A stretch of DNA of 22,437 nucleotides from NCBI GenBank assembly GCA_023435985.1, contig JAEZKY010000174.1, positions 1 to 22,437 of the forward strand, in the 5' to 3' direction. The position numbers were made by a program, and so were the translations under genes. Source of the stretch: Bacillota bacterium (GTDB lineage Bacteria; Bacillota; Clostridia; Clostridiales; Clostridiaceae). Every line of letters starts with the position of its first letter. Within the stretch, counting starts at the first letter, position 1. A model generated the notes under the pieces. It was not told the origin of the DNA. It did no database searches and saw only the letters and a program-made list of their open reading frames with translations. Positions 5,252 to 14,299 of this stretch are shown here, piece after piece.

Positions 5252-7571
5252 TAGTATCCTCTCCAATTAGCGCATTTTTTAATACCTCATTTACTTCTTT
5301 AGCAGAAATAATATTTAAACTATTTCTAATTGAATTTGGTATCTTCTCTATATCTTTCTCATTTTCTTTTGGAATTATTATAGTGTCCACGCCTGCTCTA
5401 AATGCCGCCAATGATTTTTCTTTTAATCCGCCTATCGGAAGTACTCTTCCTGTTAATGTAACTTCTCCTGTCATTGCTACATTATGCTTCACCTTTTTTC
5501 CTGATAATGCTGATACCAATGCAGTCACCATTGTCACACCTGCAGAAGGTCCATCTTTAGAAACTGCTCCTTCAGGCGCATGAATATGGATATCCTTTTC
5601 CTTATAAAAAGTTTCATTTATTCCAAACTTATTTGCATTTGCCCTAACATAACTATAAGCTGTTTTAGCTGATTCTTGCATAACTTCTCCTAGCTTACCT
5701 GTCAGTTCTAATTTTCCAGAGCCTTTCATAACCATCGCTTCTATCGGAAGAGTATCTCCTCCATAAGCAGTCCATGCCATTCCAGTTACAACTCCAACCT
5801 TGTCCACTTTATCTATTTTATCAAAATCAAATATTTTCTTTCCTAAAAGCTCTTCAACTTCTTTACAGTCCACTTCAAGTTTTTCTTCATTAGATTTTAG
5901 CATTTCGGCCAATGCTTTTCTAATAAGTGACCCTAGCTTTCTCTCTAAGCCACGCACTCCAGACTCCCTTGTATATCCTTCTATTACTAATCTAATAGAC
6001 TCGTCATCAATATTAATTTTATCTTTAGGTATATCAAGTTCTTTAAATATCTTAGGAATTAAATGATTCTTAGCTATATTGAATTTCTCATCATAAGTGT
6101 ATCCTGATACTTCAATAATTTCCATTCTATCTAAAAGTGGTCTTGGTATGGTTTCTAAAGTATTTGCCGTTGCAATAAACATAACTTTAGATAAATCCAT
6201 AGGCACTTCTAAATAGCTATCTCTAAATTCCTTATTTTGCTCACTATCTAATATCTCCAATAAAGCATCAGATGGATCGCCCTTATAATTTGAACTAATT
6301 TTATCTATCTCATCAAAAAGCATAAGTGGATTTAAGGATTTTGCATCTTTCATAGCATAAACTATTCTACCAGGAATTGCACCAACATACGTCTTCCTGT
6401 GCCCTCTAATTTCAGCTTCATCTTTCATTCCACCAAGGGATATCCTTGTATACTTTCTATTTATAGCAAGAGCTATTGATTTAGCTATTGATGTTTTTCC
6501 AACGCCCGGTGGACCAACTAAACATAATATAGGCCCTTTTTGAGATTTACTAAATTGCTTTACAGCTAAATACTCAATAATTCTATCTTTAACGTCCTCT
6601 AATCCATAATGTTCAGCATCTAAAACTTCTCTTGCTTTAACAACACTTATACTTTCCTTTGTATATTTTCCCCAAGGAATATCTAATACCCAATCTAAAT
6701 ATGCCTTAACAACATTACCTTCTGATGATGTCGCACTCATATTTTTAAGCCTAGATAGCTCATAGTTAACTTTATCTTTAACTTCCTTATTAAGTTTTAA
6801 CTTCTTAATTCTTTCTTCATATTTTATTATTTCTTTTTTCTCATCATCATCTTCGCCAAGTTCCTCTTGAATTGCCTTTAATTGTTCTCTTAAGTAGAAT
6901 TCCTTTTGTTCCTTTGCAACAGTATTTTTTACTTTGTTTGCAATTTTTCTTTGAATTTTAGCTATGGAAATTTCTATTTTTATTCTTTCTAATACCATTT
7001 CAGCTCTTTTAATCAAATTTATAGTTTCTAATATTTCTTGCTTTAATTTTTCATCTGTAATTGCATAAGAAGCTACCATATCTATAAACTGACTAGATTT
7101 TTCTGAAGACTCCATTAACTTAACAGCATCTCCATAACTATCCTCATTAAGTTTCAATAACCTTGCAAATTCTTTATTTAAATACTTTACATAAGCATCC
7201 AGTTCTTCATTTTCAGCTATCTCATCTTCTAATTTTTCTACTGAAACTTTTATATAATTTTCTTCTTCTTCTATATACTCAATTATTTTAGCTCTTTCTT
7301 TACCTTCAACAAGAACTCTAATTGTATTATCAGACATTTTAAGAATTTGTTTTATTTTACATATAGTTCCAATCGAATAAATCTCATCTTTTCCTGGTTC
7401 TTCTACTACCGAATCTTTTTGACCTGCAAGGAAAATCTCTTGCTCTTCTAGCATAGCTTGTTCAATAGCTGCCGTAGATTTTTCCCTTCCCACATCAAAA
7501 TGTACAACTACATTAGGAAAAACAGTCAATCCTCTTAAAGGAATTAGCGGAATTGTATATAACTTTTTCAT
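5241..7571 (-). CDS. lonA: ATP-dependent protease LonA
   Basis: A full-length Lon protease of 776 residues that unfolds and degrades damaged and regulatory proteins in the cytoplasm. The N-terminal substrate domain begins with the typical IPLIPLRGLTVFPN, a coiled-coil region follows, then the AAA+ module with Walker A GPPGVGKTS (K359) and Walker B LMLFDEIDK. The C-terminal protease domain has the Ser-Lys dyad: S676 in KDGPSAG and K719 in GGLKEK. I chose the ATG at 7571, preceded by GGGGGGA; an in-frame ATG at 7589 would add six residues unlike the family and would place the G-run inside the coding region. It is transcribed from the promoter at 7622-7650 together with engB. No CtsR or CIRCE heat-shock operator was seen. 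Confidence 0.97.
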   Translation of the reverse strand: MKKLYTIPLIPLRGLTVFPNVVVHFDVGREKSTAAIEQAMLEEQEIFLAGQKDSVVEEPGKDEIYSIGTICKIKQILKMSDNTIRVLVEGKERAKIIEYIEEEENYIKVSVEKLEDEIAENEELDAYVKYLNKEFARLLKLNEDSYGDAVKLMESSEKSSQFIDMVASYAITDEKLKQEILETINLIKRAEMVLERIKIEISIAKIQRKIANKVKNTVAKEQKEFYLREQLKAIQEELGEDDDEKKEIIKYEERIKKLKLNKEVKDKVNYELSRLKNMSATSSEGNVVKAYLDWVLDIPWGKYTKESISVVKAREVLDAEHYGLEDVKDRIIEYLAVKQFSKSQKGPILCLVGPPGVGKTSIAKSIALAINRKYTRISLGGMKDEAEIRGHRKTYVGAIPGRIVYAMKDAKSLNPLMLFDEIDKISSNYKGDPSDALLEILDSEQNKEFRDSYLEVPMDLSKVMFIATANTLETIPRPLLDRMEIIEVSGYTYDEKFNIAKNHLIPKIFKELDIPKDKINIDDESIRLVIEGYTRESGVRGLERKLGSLIRKALAEMLKSNEEKLEVDCKEVEELLGKKIFDFDKIDKVDKVGVVTGMAWTAYGGDTLPIEAMVMKGSGKLELTGKLGEVMQESAKTAYSYVRANANKFGINETFYKEKDIHIHAPEGAVSKDGPSAGVTMVTALVSALSGKKVKHNVAMTGEVTLTGRVLPIGGLKEKSLAAFRAGVDTIIIPKENEKDIEKIPNSIRNSLNIISAKEVNEVLKNALIGEDTNEN

Positions 7572-7621
7572 AATACTATTTCCCCCCATATCATAATCAC
7601 ATTATTTATTTTGACTTATCT

Positions 7622-7650
7622 AGTATACACATAATATCTAATTTTTTCAA
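7622..7650 (-). promoter_or_regulatory. Sigma-A promoter of lonA-engB
   Basis: On the minus strand TTGAAA (7645-7650) is separated by 17 bases from TATACT (7622-7627), with an expected start near 7615 and a leader of about 45 bases. The 418-base gap 7572-7989 holds this promoter, the inverted-repeat element at 7849-7948 and otherwise unremarkable AT-rich sequence. Confidence 0.75.
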
Positions 7651-7848
7651 TGATTCTTCATATAAAAACTTTTAGTATTATGTCGCATTTTTACACGATC
7701 AGTTAAAACAAAATTTTTCTTCTTTAAAGGTATTATAATAAGTTCAAATTAAACTCGTATATTAATTTTTTAATAAAAAATGATTGTATTTAGTTTGTCT
7801 ATTATAACATATATATATTAATTTTAAAAAGAAAAGGTGTAAAAAATA

Positions 7849-7948
7849 TTAATGCACAATTCATCCTTTTATCATATTAATTATATAATTTAAAATTTAA
7901 CTGCAAAAATTATACAATTACCTATTTTACTTATGAATTGCACATTAA
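7849..7948 (-). repeat. 100-bp nested inverted-repeat element between lonB and lonA
   Basis: Outer arms of 16 bases (7849-7864 and 7933-7948) match as inverted repeats at 14 of 16 positions. Inner arms (7879-7891 and 7907-7919) match at 12 of 13. The whole block can fold into one long imperfect hairpin. On the minus strand it is followed by ATATTTTTT, so it could terminate lonB; alternatively it is a small dispersed palindromic element. Confidence 0.6.
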
Positions 7949-7989
7949 CATCATATGTACACAAAAATTTTTTTATTTAAATAAATATG

Positions 7990-9660
7990 TTAGCTTTTTA
8001 CAATTTCATTTCCTTGTGCTGATAATATCTCTCTTTCATTTTTAACACTCTCATCTTCAATAGCAAACTTAAGTACTTCTCTAAAATTTGTGACTGGAAT
8101 TATTTCAATTTCTCCAATTTCACTTAATGACTCTTCATAATTTTCTTGTGGTATAATAACTTTTTTGGCACCACCTTTAAATGCTGCAGATATTTTTGCT
8201 TTCACTCCACCTATAGCTTTTACTGAACCTAATATACTTATTTCACCTGTCATTGCAACAAATCTATTTACTTTTTGTTTAGTTATAGCGCTGTATATTG
8301 CTGTTGCAATGCTTATTCCAGCGGAAGGTCCATCTACTGGCATTCCACCTGGAATATTTACATGTATATCAAATTTATCAGTATATAAATCAAATAGATT
8401 ATCTAAAGCTGTAAGCACATTTTGAACAGATGCATACGCGGTACTTTTCATCTTTATCTTTTTATTATTGTTAGTAATTTCTTCTTCTTCAACTATTCCA
8501 CTTACTTTAAGCTCCCCTCTCCGTCCATTAACCTGCTTGCAACTTACTTCAAGAGGCATTAACATTCCTATATTGGCTCCATATACTGCTAACCCATTGA
8601 CAACACCTATTTTCGATTTTGATGGTATTTTATTACATACAATTTTATTATACTGCCCATTTTCCAATACCCATTTTATATCTTCTAATATTATCTCTTC
8701 CCTATCTTCATTAATTGCGATACCAGAAGCTAATTGTATTAAATTTATTACTTCCCTGCCATTGGTACAATATTTACTCACTTCTTCAACACTATCTTGT
8801 GTTATTTTTAATCCAACCTTATTAACACAATTTATTGCTATTTTCTCTATTTCTTCTGGTAACAATGCTCTAAAAAAGATTTCGACACACCTTGATCGTA
8901 TAGCCGGTACTATTTCATGAGGTGCCCTTGTTGTTGCTCCAATCAATCTAAAATCAGCTGGAAGGCCATTATCAAACACTTCTTTTATGTACTTAGGCAT
9001 ATTACTATCTTCAGAACTATAATATGAACTATCCAAGAATACTTTTCTATCCTCTAATACTTTCAGAAGCTTATTTAATTCGATCGGATGTAATTCTCCT
9101 ATTTCATCTAAAAACAGAACTCCTCCGTGAGCCTTTGTAACTGCTCCTGCTTTAGGCTGAGGGATACCTGCTATACCAAAAGAACCAGCGCCTTGATATA
9201 TAGGATCATGTACTGAACCAATAAGAGGGTCAGCTATTCCCCTTTCATCAAATCTTAATGTAGTGGCATCTATTTCAACAAATTTTGATTTTTCTGCAAA
9301 TGGAGATAATTTTGATTTTCTAGCTTCTTCCAATACTAACCTAGCCGCTGCTGTTTTTCCTACTCCTGGCGGTCCATAAATTATAACATGCTGTGGATTT
9401 GGGCCACACAATGCCGCTTTTAATGCTTTTATACCTTTTTCCTGCCCTATAATTTCATCAAAAGTCGAAGGTCTGCTTTTTTCCGTCAAAGGCTTTGAAA
9501 GAGTTATTTGTCTTAACTTATTCAAATTATTTAATTCTTTTGTATTCTCTCTATCAATTGTAACTTCTCTATTTCTTTGGGGTTTGTTCATTGCATTGCA
9601 CATTACATACACCATAAGAATTAAAACTATAATTTGTAAAACCATTAATATATTTGTCAT
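7990..9660 (-). CDS. lonB: LonB-type ATP-dependent protease
   Basis: A 556-residue LonB. Unlike LonA it lacks the long substrate domain and starts with a hydrophobic helix (about 4-21). The AAA+ module follows, with Walker A GPPGVGKTA (K102) and Walker B GGVLFLDEI. The protease domain has the Ser-Lys dyad at S446 (VDGPSAG) and K489 (GGVKAK). The CGPNPQHVI segment before Walker A is characteristic of Bacillus LonB. In Bacillus subtilis, LonB is made in the forespore under sigma-F; I could not find a convincing sigma-F promoter here. The ribosome binding site before ATG 9660 is weak (AAAGG, very close), while a much better AAGGAGG lies at about 9735-9741 with no start codon after it. The gene sits between clpX and lonA. 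Confidence 0.94.
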   Translation of the reverse strand: MTNILMVLQIIVLILMVYVMCNAMNKPQRNREVTIDRENTKELNNLNKLRQITLSKPLTEKSRPSTFDEIIGQEKGIKALKAALCGPNPQHVIIYGPPGVGKTAAARLVLEEARKSKLSPFAEKSKFVEIDATTLRFDERGIADPLIGSVHDPIYQGAGSFGIAGIPQPKAGAVTKAHGGVLFLDEIGELHPIELNKLLKVLEDRKVFLDSSYYSSEDSNMPKYIKEVFDNGLPADFRLIGATTRAPHEIVPAIRSRCVEIFFRALLPEEIEKIAINCVNKVGLKITQDSVEEVSKYCTNGREVINLIQLASGIAINEDREEIILEDIKWVLENGQYNKIVCNKIPSKSKIGVVNGLAVYGANIGMLMPLEVSCKQVNGRRGELKVSGIVEEEEITNNNKKIKMKSTAYASVQNVLTALDNLFDLYTDKFDIHVNIPGGMPVDGPSAGISIATAIYSAITKQKVNRFVAMTGEISILGSVKAIGGVKAKISAAFKGGAKKVIIPQENYEESLSEIGEIEIIPVTNFREVLKFAIEDESVKNEREILSAQGNEIVKS

Positions 9661-9679
9661 AACCTTTAAAATATATCTT

Positions 9680-9720
9680 TATAAATAGTAAAACAAAACT
9701 ATTATTAAATACTATTTATA
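9680..9720 (-). repeat. 11-bp inverted repeat in the lonB leader
   Basis: TATAAATAGTA at 9680-9690 is exactly complementary to 9710-9720, with 19 bases between. The same 11-mer recurs at 9873-9883 in the head of the clpX terminator. It lies 10-20 bases upstream of the weak lonB ribosome binding site, so it could act as a regulator site or as an RNA hairpin affecting translation. Confidence 0.5.
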
Positions 9721-9854
9721 CTAAATATACTTTTCCTCCTTCTATTTTTATTATTAGTATTATTTGCTTAATCTTACAAATATATTCCCAATTTTATAAA
9801 TATAATTAGTTAATCTATTATTTAATTTATAATAGCAAAATAAACAAATTCGCT

Positions 9855-9899
9855 AAAAATGAGCCAGTATACTATAAATAGTATACTGGCTCATTTTTT
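9855..9899 (-). terminator. Terminator of clpP-clpX
   Basis: Arms 9855-9875 and 9878-9898 form a perfect inverted repeat of about 20 bp, with T-runs on both sides. On the minus strand it lies 14 bases after the clpX stop. Confidence 0.93.
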
Positions 9900-9912
9900 A
9901 TTCAATTAAATT

Positions 9913-11202
9913 TTATGCCGATTCGATATCTTTCTTTGTTCTAGCTTTTACCAAAGTAGGTCTAACTTTACCTTCTTCAATCCTTTCAATTATAGGTTCA
10001 TTTTTATCTTTGATAGCACCTTCAGTTATTGTGACCTTAGTGATTCTATTATCTGAAGGTATTTCATACATTACTTCATTCATAATATCTTCTATAATAG
10101 CTCTTAGGCCTCTAGCACCTGTCTGTCTGCTTATAGCTTCATCTGCGATTGCATCTAAAGATTTATCATCAAATTCTAGTTTAACGTCATCTAACTCAAA
10201 TAACTTCTTATATTGTTTCACAAGAGCATTTTTAGGTTTAGTTAAAATTTGAATTAAGGCTTCTCTATCTAAAGATTCCAAGGTAACAAGTATAGGAAGT
10301 CTTCCAACAAATTCTGGAATCAAACCAAACTTTAATAAATCTGCTGGCATAATATCTTTAAGTAATTTTCCAACATCTTTTTCATGCTTAGCTTGAATCT
10401 CTGCACCAAATCCCATAGAACTCTTTCTCGTTCTATTTTCAATTATTTTATCAACTCCATCAAAAGCTCCACCACAAATAAATAATATATTAGACGTATT
10501 TATTTGTATAAATTCTTGATGAGGATGCTTTCTTCCACCTTGTGGTGGAACTGATGCAACTGTTCCTTCTAAAATCTTTAATAAAGCTTGTTGCACACCT
10601 TCACCTGATACATCACGAGTAATCGATGGGTTTTCAGACTTTCTAGCAATCTTATCTATTTCATCAATATATATTATTCCTCTTTCAGCTTTTTCCACAT
10701 CATAATCTGCATTTTGAATTAACTTAAGAAGAATATTTTCTACATCTTCTCCAACGTAACCTGCTTCTGTTAATGTTGTAGCATCAGCTATTGCAAAAGG
10801 TACATTTAAAAACCTTGCTAAAGTTTGTGCAAGTAATGTTTTACCTGAACCAGTAGGACCTAATAATAAAATATTACTCTTAGATAATTCAACATCTATA
10901 TCATCTTTATTAGTATTTATTCTTTTATAGTGATTATAAACTGCTACCGCTAAAGATTTTTTTGCTCTTTCTTGACCAATAACATAAGAATCTAAATATT
11001 CTTTAATTTCATTTGGTTTTGGGACACTTTTAGGGTCAAAATCAACAGCTTCTTGAAACTCATCTGCTATAATTTCAGAACATAAATCAATGCATTCATC
11101 ACAAATATATACTCCTGGACCTGCAATTAATCTTTTTACTTGTTCTTGGGTCTTGCCGCAGAAAGAACACTTTAACTGCTTCTTTTCATCATATTTAGCC
11201 AT
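9913..11202 (-). CDS. clpX: ATP-dependent Clp protease ATP-binding subunit ClpX
   Basis: The AAA+ unfoldase that recognises tagged substrates and threads them into ClpP. The protein has 429 residues, the usual family length. The N-terminal C4 zinc-binding domain has C12, C15, C34 and C37. Walker A is GPTGSGKT (115-122), Walker B IIYIDEIDK, and the GYVGEDV pore loop is present. The ClpP-docking loop reads MGFGAE in place of the commoner IGF. Sensor-2 GARGLR is near the C-terminus. The ATG at 11202 has GTGAGGTGA upstream. It follows clpP by 35 bases with no promoter between them, so the two subunits are co-transcribed, and it ends in a strong terminator. Confidence 0.97.
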   Translation of the reverse strand: MAKYDEKKQLKCSFCGKTQEQVKRLIAGPGVYICDECIDLCSEIIADEFQEAVDFDPKSVPKPNEIKEYLDSYVIGQERAKKSLAVAVYNHYKRINTNKDDIDVELSKSNILLLGPTGSGKTLLAQTLARFLNVPFAIADATTLTEAGYVGEDVENILLKLIQNADYDVEKAERGIIYIDEIDKIARKSENPSITRDVSGEGVQQALLKILEGTVASVPPQGGRKHPHQEFIQINTSNILFICGGAFDGVDKIIENRTRKSSMGFGAEIQAKHEKDVGKLLKDIMPADLLKFGLIPEFVGRLPILVTLESLDREALIQILTKPKNALVKQYKKLFELDDVKLEFDDKSLDAIADEAISRQTGARGLRAIIEDIMNEVMYEIPSDNRITKVTITEGAIKDKNEPIIERIEEGKVRPTLVKARTKKDIESA

Positions 11203-11237
11203 ATATTCACCTCACTTAACGTATAAAAATTACTTTT

Positions 11238-11837
11238 CTATTTATCTTTTCCTATTTTATGATTAGTTATTACATCATCTACTAATCCATAAGCTTTAGC
11301 TTCTTCTGCAGTCATAAAATTATCTCTTTCTACATCTGCTTTAATTGTTTCTAAAGGCTTACCTGTATTTTCACTTAAAATCTTATTTAAGGTTTCTTTC
11401 ATCTTTAAAATTCTCTTTGCATGAATTTCAAAATCTGTTGCTTGACCTTGAAATCCACCTAGTGGTTGGTGTATCATAACTTCTGCATTTGGAAGTGCAT
11501 ATCTCTTTCCTTTTGCTCCACATGAAAGTAAAAATGCTCCCATTGAAGCTGCCATACCAATGCAAATTGTTGATACATCGCATTTAATATATTGCATAGT
11601 ATCATATATAGCATTACCAGCAGTTATTGATCCTCCTGGACTATTTATATATAGATAAATATCTTTATCTGGATCTTCACTTTCTAAAAATAATAATTGT
11701 GCTACTATTAAATTAGCACTATCGTCATTCACTTCACCACTTAACATTATTATTCTTTCTTTTAACAATCTTGAAAATATATCATAGGAACGTTCTCCCC
11801 TACTTGTTTGTTCTACAACCATTGGTACTAAAGCCAT
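11238..11837 (-). CDS. clpP: ATP-dependent Clp protease proteolytic subunit ClpP
   Basis: A serine peptidase of 199 residues that forms the tetradecameric chamber of ClpXP. The catalytic triad is complete: S98 in GMAASMGAF, H123 in MIHQPLGG and D172 in ERDNFM. The N-terminus (LVPMVVEQTSRGERSYDIFSRL) is standard, including the short propeptide region. The ATG at 11837 has AAAGGAGGA. It lies between tig and clpX, the usual clostridial arrangement. A -10-like TATAAT just before the ribosome binding site has no good -35, so transcription probably comes largely from tig. Confidence 0.97.
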   Translation of the reverse strand: MALVPMVVEQTSRGERSYDIFSRLLKERIIMLSGEVNDDSANLIVAQLLFLESEDPDKDIYLYINSPGGSITAGNAIYDTMQYIKCDVSTICIGMAASMGAFLLSCGAKGKRYALPNAEVMIHQPLGGFQGQATDFEIHAKRILKMKETLNKILSENTGKPLETIKADVERDNFMTAEEAKAYGLVDDVITNHKIGKDK

Positions 11838-11919
11838 ATAAATCCTCCTTTTACTATTATACTTTCACTAATTTTAATTATATATATTTTTTTATCATTT
11901 GTTAATTATTATTTGAATA

Positions 11920-11948
11920 AATTGCCAGAAAATTTTTTTCTGGCAATT
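11920..11948 (-). other. Hairpin between tig and clpP (attenuator or weak terminator)
   Basis: A perfect 13-bp stem AATTGCCAGAAAA/TTTTCTGGCAATT with a 3-base loop. The minus-strand tail is AATTTATTC, a poor T-tract, so partial read-through from tig into clpP is likely. It could set the tig to clpP expression ratio. Confidence 0.6.
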
Positions 11949-11989
11949 AGTATTCTATATACTTATCTTATATTATATCTCAAAATAAA

Positions 11990-13273
11990 TTATTTACAAT
12001 TTTCTTTTATAAATTTAATAGTATTTTCTAATATTATGTCTTTTTCAATCATACTCTTTTGAGACTTAGCTAAAATCTTAGCCATTTTTTCTGGATCTTT
12101 TGGTCCATATATTTTTCCTAATTCCAAAGCTTTTACGTCAATTTCTTCGTCAGTAGCCTTAATATCCTCTGCTTTAGCAACTGCGTCAAGAACTAAATCT
12201 GCCTTAACTTTTCTTTCTGCGTTTTCTTTCATGAATTCTCTCATTTTTTCAGTTGTATTTCCTGTGAACTCCATATATTGTTCTAAGCTTAATCCTTGAT
12301 ACTTTAATCTTCCTTCAAGATCTTTCATCATAGCATCAATTTCGCTATTTACCATAACTTCTGGTATATCCATCTTAGAATTTTCAATTATTGCAGTAAT
12401 AACAGCTTCTTCAAATTCTCTTTCAGCCTTTTCATCATTATTCTTTGCTAATGTATTCTTAAGATTTTCTTTTAATTCTTCAAATGTATCAACTGCTGAT
12501 ACATCTTTTGCAAATTCATCATCTAATTCTGGTAATTCCTTAACTTTAATTGCCTTAATTTCCACTTCGAACATTGCAGGCTTTCCATTTAAGTCTTCTT
12601 TTCCATAGCTTTCAGGGAAAGTAACATTTACCTCTTTCTTATCCCCTACAGCTAACCCAACTAATTGTTCTTCAAAGTTATCAATAAAAGTACCAGAACC
12701 TATTTCTAAAGAATAATCATGACCTTCTCCGCCTTCAAATGCAACTCCGTCTATGTATCCTTTAAAATCTATAACAGCTATATCGCCTTTTTCTATATTA
12801 CCTTCTTTTTTTGTTTCAACTCTAGCATTTTTTTCTTGCATATCTTTAATTTGTTTTTCTATTTCAGCATCTTCTACTTCGTATATTGGTTTCTTTATAT
12901 CTAATCCCTTGTACTCTCCAAGTTCTATTTCTGGATAAGTAGTTACTGTTGCTGTGTAGACTAATTCTTTGCCTTCGCCTAGTTCTACTATATCTATTTG
13001 TGGATAATCTACAGGTCTAATATTTTCTTCCTTTAGTACTTCTGGATATGATTCATCAATGGCAAAGTTAACAGCATCATCATAGAATGCTTCTACTCCA
13101 TAGAACTTTTTAACCATTGCCATTGGCACTTTTCCTTTTCTAAATCCAGGTATATTATATCTACTTTTATTCTTATTGTAAGCTTTAGTTAATGCTGCAT
13201 CAAACTTTTCAGCTTCAACTCTTATCTCTAATTTTACCACATTGGTTTCTATTTTTTCCACTTTAGCTTTCAT
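11990..13273 (-). CDS. tig: Trigger factor, ribosome-associated chaperone/prolyl isomerase
   Basis: Trigger factor of 427 residues, which binds ribosomal protein L23 at the exit tunnel and assists folding of nascent chains. The ribosome-binding domain carries the signature GFRKGKVP (43-50). The FKBP-type peptidyl-prolyl isomerase domain follows (about 150-240, with DFKGYIDGVAFEGG), then a helical C-terminal arm rich in Glu and Lys. I start it at the ATG at 13273, which has AGGAGGAAA upstream and gives the standard MKAKVEKIE start. The frame extends further upstream, but that part carries the promoter and would begin on a TTG within the -35 box. tig heads the tig-clpP-clpX unit. Confidence 0.96.
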   Translation of the reverse strand: MKAKVEKIETNVVKLEIRVEAEKFDAALTKAYNKNKSRYNIPGFRKGKVPMAMVKKFYGVEAFYDDAVNFAIDESYPEVLKEENIRPVDYPQIDIVELGEGKELVYTATVTTYPEIELGEYKGLDIKKPIYEVEDAEIEKQIKDMQEKNARVETKKEGNIEKGDIAVIDFKGYIDGVAFEGGEGHDYSLEIGSGTFIDNFEEQLVGLAVGDKKEVNVTFPESYGKEDLNGKPAMFEVEIKAIKVKELPELDDEFAKDVSAVDTFEELKENLKNTLAKNNDEKAEREFEEAVITAIIENSKMDIPEVMVNSEIDAMMKDLEGRLKYQGLSLEQYMEFTGNTTEKMREFMKENAERKVKADLVLDAVAKAEDIKATDEEIDVKALELGKIYGPKDPEKMAKILAKSQKSMIEKDIILENTIKFIKENCK

Positions 13274-13318
13274 TTTATTCTTTCCTCCTAAATAGTGTGC
13301 ATCTAATTTAACTAAGTC

Positions 13319-13348
13319 ATTATACCATAAATCTTTAATTCTTATCAA
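13319..13348 (-). promoter_or_regulatory. Sigma-A promoter of tig
   Basis: On the minus strand TTGATA (13343-13348) is separated by 18 bases from TATAAT (13319-13324), with a TG extension before the -10. Expected start near 13312, giving a 39-base leader. Confidence 0.8.
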
Positions 13349-13368
13349 ATAATTTATTAATATTATCT

Positions 13369-14178
13369 CTATTGAATATAATTTCCATCTGCATCTATAT
13401 AATATATCTTACCATCAATTGTAACTTTTATTCCCTTTTCTTCTTTTCCACTAATTTCTATGTTGCTACCTGATAAATCCCATAAAATTTTATCTTCTCC
13501 AGTTTGAATATCAGTTATCCACAAATACTTATTTCCAGCACTTGCTCCAAAATATGGTCTATTGCTTATAAAAACTATTTTACCTTCACTAATAAATTTA
13601 GGATTCACATTCCACAAATATTGAGGTTGTGCTTGCATTGTTGCTTCCTTAGTAAAAACACTTCCCTTAGTCGAAACATATTGATCCTTAGATATTATTT
13701 TCGAGCTTCCATCTACATTATACAGAGTAATCACTGAATTAGTATCTGTTACAATCATCTGTTTACCTGATGAGCTAATATCAAAGTTCACACCATTATC
13801 AGCATTATTCAAACTCTTAAATACTTTTCCATTGCTTTCATCATTTATATAAACTGCTTTTGCAACATTTCCACTAGCCATATTAATATCCATTGATTCT
13901 TCTACAGGTTTTTGTGGTTCTTCATTTACTTCCTCTTTAGCATTCTCATTTTTTACATCTTCTTTTACTTGAGTTTGATCTGCGCTATTAGCATTATCGC
14001 TATCAATCCATGCTTGTATATTCTTCTTGATATTTGTATAATCTATAGGATTTGTGATAAATTTAACTGCTATCACTGATATTACTAGTAATATCACTAA
14101 AGAAATTACAATTACATTTCTTCTCCTTCTTTTCATTTTCTTTTCATATTCTCTACTGAAAATACTTGGCTTTCCCAA
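13369..14178 (-). CDS. Membrane-anchored extracytoplasmic protein of unknown function
   Basis: A 269-residue protein with a strongly basic cytoplasmic start (KKMKRRRRN), one transmembrane helix (21-38), an acidic Glu/Asn-rich linker (about 60-95) and a beta-rich outer domain. Strand pairs such as FDISSSGKQMIVTD..ITLYNVDG and LWITDIQTGEDKILW look like beta-propeller blades of the TolB/WD40-like kind. No lipobox. The start is a TTG at 14178 with GGAGG about 9 bases upstream; the next Met is at residue 15. It lies 95 bases upstream of tig on the same strand with no terminator seen between, so read-through into tig is possible. Function unknown. Confidence 0.7.
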   Translation of the reverse strand: MGKPSIFSREYEKKMKRRRRNVIVISLVILLVISVIAVKFITNPIDYTNIKKNIQAWIDSDNANSADQTQVKEDVKNENAKEEVNEEPQKPVEESMDINMASGNVAKAVYINDESNGKVFKSLNNADNGVNFDISSSGKQMIVTDTNSVITLYNVDGSSKIISKDQYVSTKGSVFTKEATMQAQPQYLWNVNPKFISEGKIVFISNRPYFGASAGNKYLWITDIQTGEDKILWDLSGSNIEISGKEEKGIKVTIDGKIYYIDADGNYIQ

Positions 14179-14299
14179 AGATGGCCCCCTCCAAATCTTT
14201 TTAAGTATTAATAAACAAATTTATTATATATTATTCCTTTCCTTAAATCTACAATATATTTCATTTTTTTGTATCTAAATAGATTTTAATCCTAAGCAA

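Noticed and set aside
9661..9850. Sigma-F promoter for lonB
   Set aside because: A GGGAATAT-like -10 is present, but no GTATA-type -35 lies at the right distance.
11838..11880. A separate clpP promoter with TATAAT just before the ribosome binding site
   Set aside because: No acceptable -35 at 16-18 bases, and the start would fall on the ribosome binding site itself.
7572..13348. CIRCE or CtsR heat-shock operators upstream of lonA, lonB, clpX, clpP and tig
   Set aside because: I looked for TTAGCACTC/GAGTGCTAA and GGTCAAA tandem sites and saw none.
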